NCBI RefSeq assembly: GCF_019669905.1
Contig: NZ_AP019777.1
Location: forward strand, 3,348,001-3,412,000
Origin: Methylomonas koyamae
GTDB taxonomy: Bacteria > Pseudomonadota > Gammaproteobacteria > Methylococcales > Methylomonadaceae
Reading direction: 5' to 3'
DNA: 64,000 nt
Shown: positions 62,559-64,000 of the stretch, piece by piece
Position numbering within the stretch: position 1 is the first letter of the stretch
How the letters are laid out: the number at the start of each line of letters is the position of its first letter
Notes under the pieces: model-generated
What the model was told of the DNA's origin: nothing
Databases searched by the model: none
The model's input: the letters and a program-made list of their open reading frames with translations, nothing else
Made by a program: the position numbers and the translations under genes

Positions 62559-63536
62559 ATGAGCGAAACCCCAGCCGGCAAAACCGGCGTATTGCTGGTT
62601 AATCTCGGTTCGCCGGCGTCGCCGAAAACCGGAGACGTGCGCCGTTTCCTGCGCGAATTCCTGGGCGATCCGCGCGTCGTCAATTTGCCGCGGCCGTTGT
62701 GGTGGCTGATTTTGAACCTGTTCGTGCTGCCGTTTCGGCCGCGCAAATCGGCCCATGCCTACCAATCGATCTGGACCGAGCAAGGTTCGCCGCTGATCGA
62801 GTTCAGCCAACGGCTGACCGAAAAGTTGAAAGCGCGTTACGGCGGACCGTCGCTGGCCATCGACTGCGCGATGCGCTACGGCGCTCCGGCCTTGCGCGAC
62901 AAATTGCGCGAACTGAAAAAACAAGGCGTGGACGAAATCGTCGTGCTGCCGCTCTACCCGCAGTATTCTTCGACCACCACAGCCTCGATTTTCGACATCG
63001 TCGCCGACGAATTCGTCCACTGGCGACACATGCCCGGCCTGCGCTTTATCAGCGATTTCCACCGCCATCCGGCTTACATCCCCGCCGTCGCCGATTCGGT
63101 ACGCCGGCATTGGCAACAACACGGCCAAGCCGAAATGCTGGTAATGTCTTTTCACGGTTTGCCGGCCAAACTGACCGAATGGGGCGATCCGTATTACCAC
63201 CAATGCCAGGCCAGCGCCCGCTTGCTTGCCGAACAGTTGGGGCTGGCCGACGCGCAATGGAAATTGGTGTTCCAATCGCGTTTCGGCCGCGCCGAATGGC
63301 TGAAGCCCTATTGCGTGGAAGTGCTGCAGGAATTGCCTCGGCAAGCCATTAAAAACATAGACGTGATTTGCCCGGGATTTTCGGTAGACTGTCTGGAAAC
63401 GCTGGAAGAAATCGCGCTCGCCAACCGCGAAGTCTTTTTGGAAGCCGGCGGCGAAAGCTACCGCTATATTCCGTGCCTGAACGACAGCGACGCCCACGTC
63501 GAGCTGATGCTAGAGTTAATAAGAACCGCACACTGA
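62559..63536 (+). CDS. hemH: Ferrochelatase
   Basis: A 325-residue enzyme that inserts iron into protoporphyrin IX, last step of heme synthesis. Motifs: GVLLVNLGSPASP, AMRYGAPAL, LPLYPQYSSTTTAS, MSFHGLPAKL with the catalytic His, and CPGFSVDCLETLEEI. Shares the folE transcript. Confidence 0.97.
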   Translation: MSETPAGKTGVLLVNLGSPASPKTGDVRRFLREFLGDPRVVNLPRPLWWLILNLFVLPFRPRKSAHAYQSIWTEQGSPLIEFSQRLTEKLKARYGGPSLAIDCAMRYGAPALRDKLRELKKQGVDEIVVLPLYPQYSSTTTASIFDIVADEFVHWRHMPGLRFISDFHRHPAYIPAVADSVRRHWQQHGQAEMLVMSFHGLPAKLTEWGDPYYHQCQASARLLAEQLGLADAQWKLVFQSRFGRAEWLKPYCVEVLQELPRQAIKNIDVICPGFSVDCLETLEEIALANREVFLEAGGESYRYIPCLNDSDAHVELMLELIRTAH

Positions 63537-63567
63537 CAGTGCGGCCGATACAAACGGGGGAGGCAGC

Positions 63568-64000
63568 ATGCAACAGAATATTCTTCAAAGCTGGAACGGC
63601 GAATGGCCCCAGGCTCGATCCACCGAACCGCTGGCAACCGGCGCCGGCGTCGTCGACCCAGGCGCGTTCAATACCATCGAGGTCGACGAACTGTTCGACA
63701 ACGTCAATTACGCCAGCACCCTGGCCGGCCAAGCCGTGTTGTACCGTTCGCTGGCCCGGCCGCTGGACGACCGCGCAGCGATTGCCGCCAAACAGGAAGC
63801 GGTGCGCGAAATTCGCGACAATCCGGCCGTACGGGAAAACGTCGAAAACATCGTCGCCAATGCCGCCGCCGACGAGAATCGCTTGTATCTGCTACTGTTC
63901 GGCGAATTCCTTGGCGGTTTCGGCACCGCACGCGTAGAGCATCAGATCGAAGGCTACGGCTACAAACAATACGTGCGCGGGATTCGGGTGGTATTGAATC
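63568..64000 (+). CDS. Possible MutS-related protein, N-terminal fragment
   Basis: The frame from ATG 63568 (GGAGG site 5 bases upstream) stays open to the window edge, giving 144 codons. The visible part contains SLARPLDDRAAIAAKQEAV followed by REIRDNPAVRENVENI, which resembles the start of the MutS core/lever region where such proteins list residual alternatives after DNA-binding domains. No ATPase part is visible because the gene is cut. The family call is tentative; the gene itself is well supported. Confidence 0.5.
   Translation, partial: MQQNILQSWNGEWPQARSTEPLATGAGVVDPGAFNTIEVDELFDNVNYASTLAGQAVLYRSLARPLDDRAAIAAKQEAVREIRDNPAVRENVENIVANAAADENRLYLLLFGEFLGGFGTARVEHQIEGYGYKQYVRGIRVVLN

Overview
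The window is a chromosomal stretch of a gammaproteobacterium. Gene content and rRNA sequence point to a Methylomonas-like methanotroph of the order Methylococcales. That placement is inferred from Smc instead of MukB, an exosortase, a short-type QueF and the overall gene order; no pmo or mxa methane-oxidation genes lie in the window. Most of it is densely packed housekeeping sequence with one complete rRNA operon. One accessory island of about 6.5 kb holds two insertion sequences and signalling genes.

Layout. 1-5235 (minus): lepA (cut by the window edge), zipA, smc. 5458-8887: a membrane diguanylate cyclase, a small unknown gene, queF, a stand-alone FlhB C-terminal domain and psd. 9003-18839 (plus): yajC-secD without secF, then ndk, rlmN, pilF, hisS, yfgM, bamB, der and tpx with very tight or overlapping joints. 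19139-20875: an Arg-rich unknown, a secreted SNase-type nuclease and a DUF1415 protein. 21028-26890 (minus): rrn operon 16S-tRNA-Ile(GAT)-tRNA-Ala(TGC)-23S-5S with two consensus-like promoters, two boxA sites and an intrinsic terminator. 26934-36673 (minus): aroQ-accB-accC-prmA-DUF3426-rlmI, then a 58-residue metal-binding protein and a Cys-containing membrane protein, then an exosortase/EpsI fusion with gmd and fcl. 36777-40646: cutA, dsbD with a doubled N-terminal domain, a TlpA-like thioredoxin, fxsA and a DUF2892 protein. 40750-42912: uvrD.

42913-49966 is the accessory island. It holds a secreted unknown, a small membrane gene cut or abutted by an IS256-family element, an IS5-family element inserted exactly in the stop codon of a HAMP-PAS-GGDEF-EAL gene, and a PhnD-like periplasmic lipoprotein translationally coupled to that gene. 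50026-64000 returns to core functions: pyk and gap (minus), ylqF, a DUF2076 protein, a chemoreceptor, a PilZ-DUF1631-GGDEF-EAL protein with degenerate motifs, dusA, folE, hemH and the start of a possible MutS-related gene.

Themes. Three cyclic-di-GMP proteins, a chemoreceptor and the exosortase/fucose genes suggest investment in surface polymers and lifestyle switching. Envelope biogenesis is well represented (bamB, yajC/secD, yfgM, psd, pilF, dsbD). I did not find a clear, wholly new system. The best candidates are the 58-residue metal-binding protein coupled to a Cys-containing membrane protein, the binding-protein/GGDEF-EAL pair, and the stand-alone FlhB tail joined to psd.
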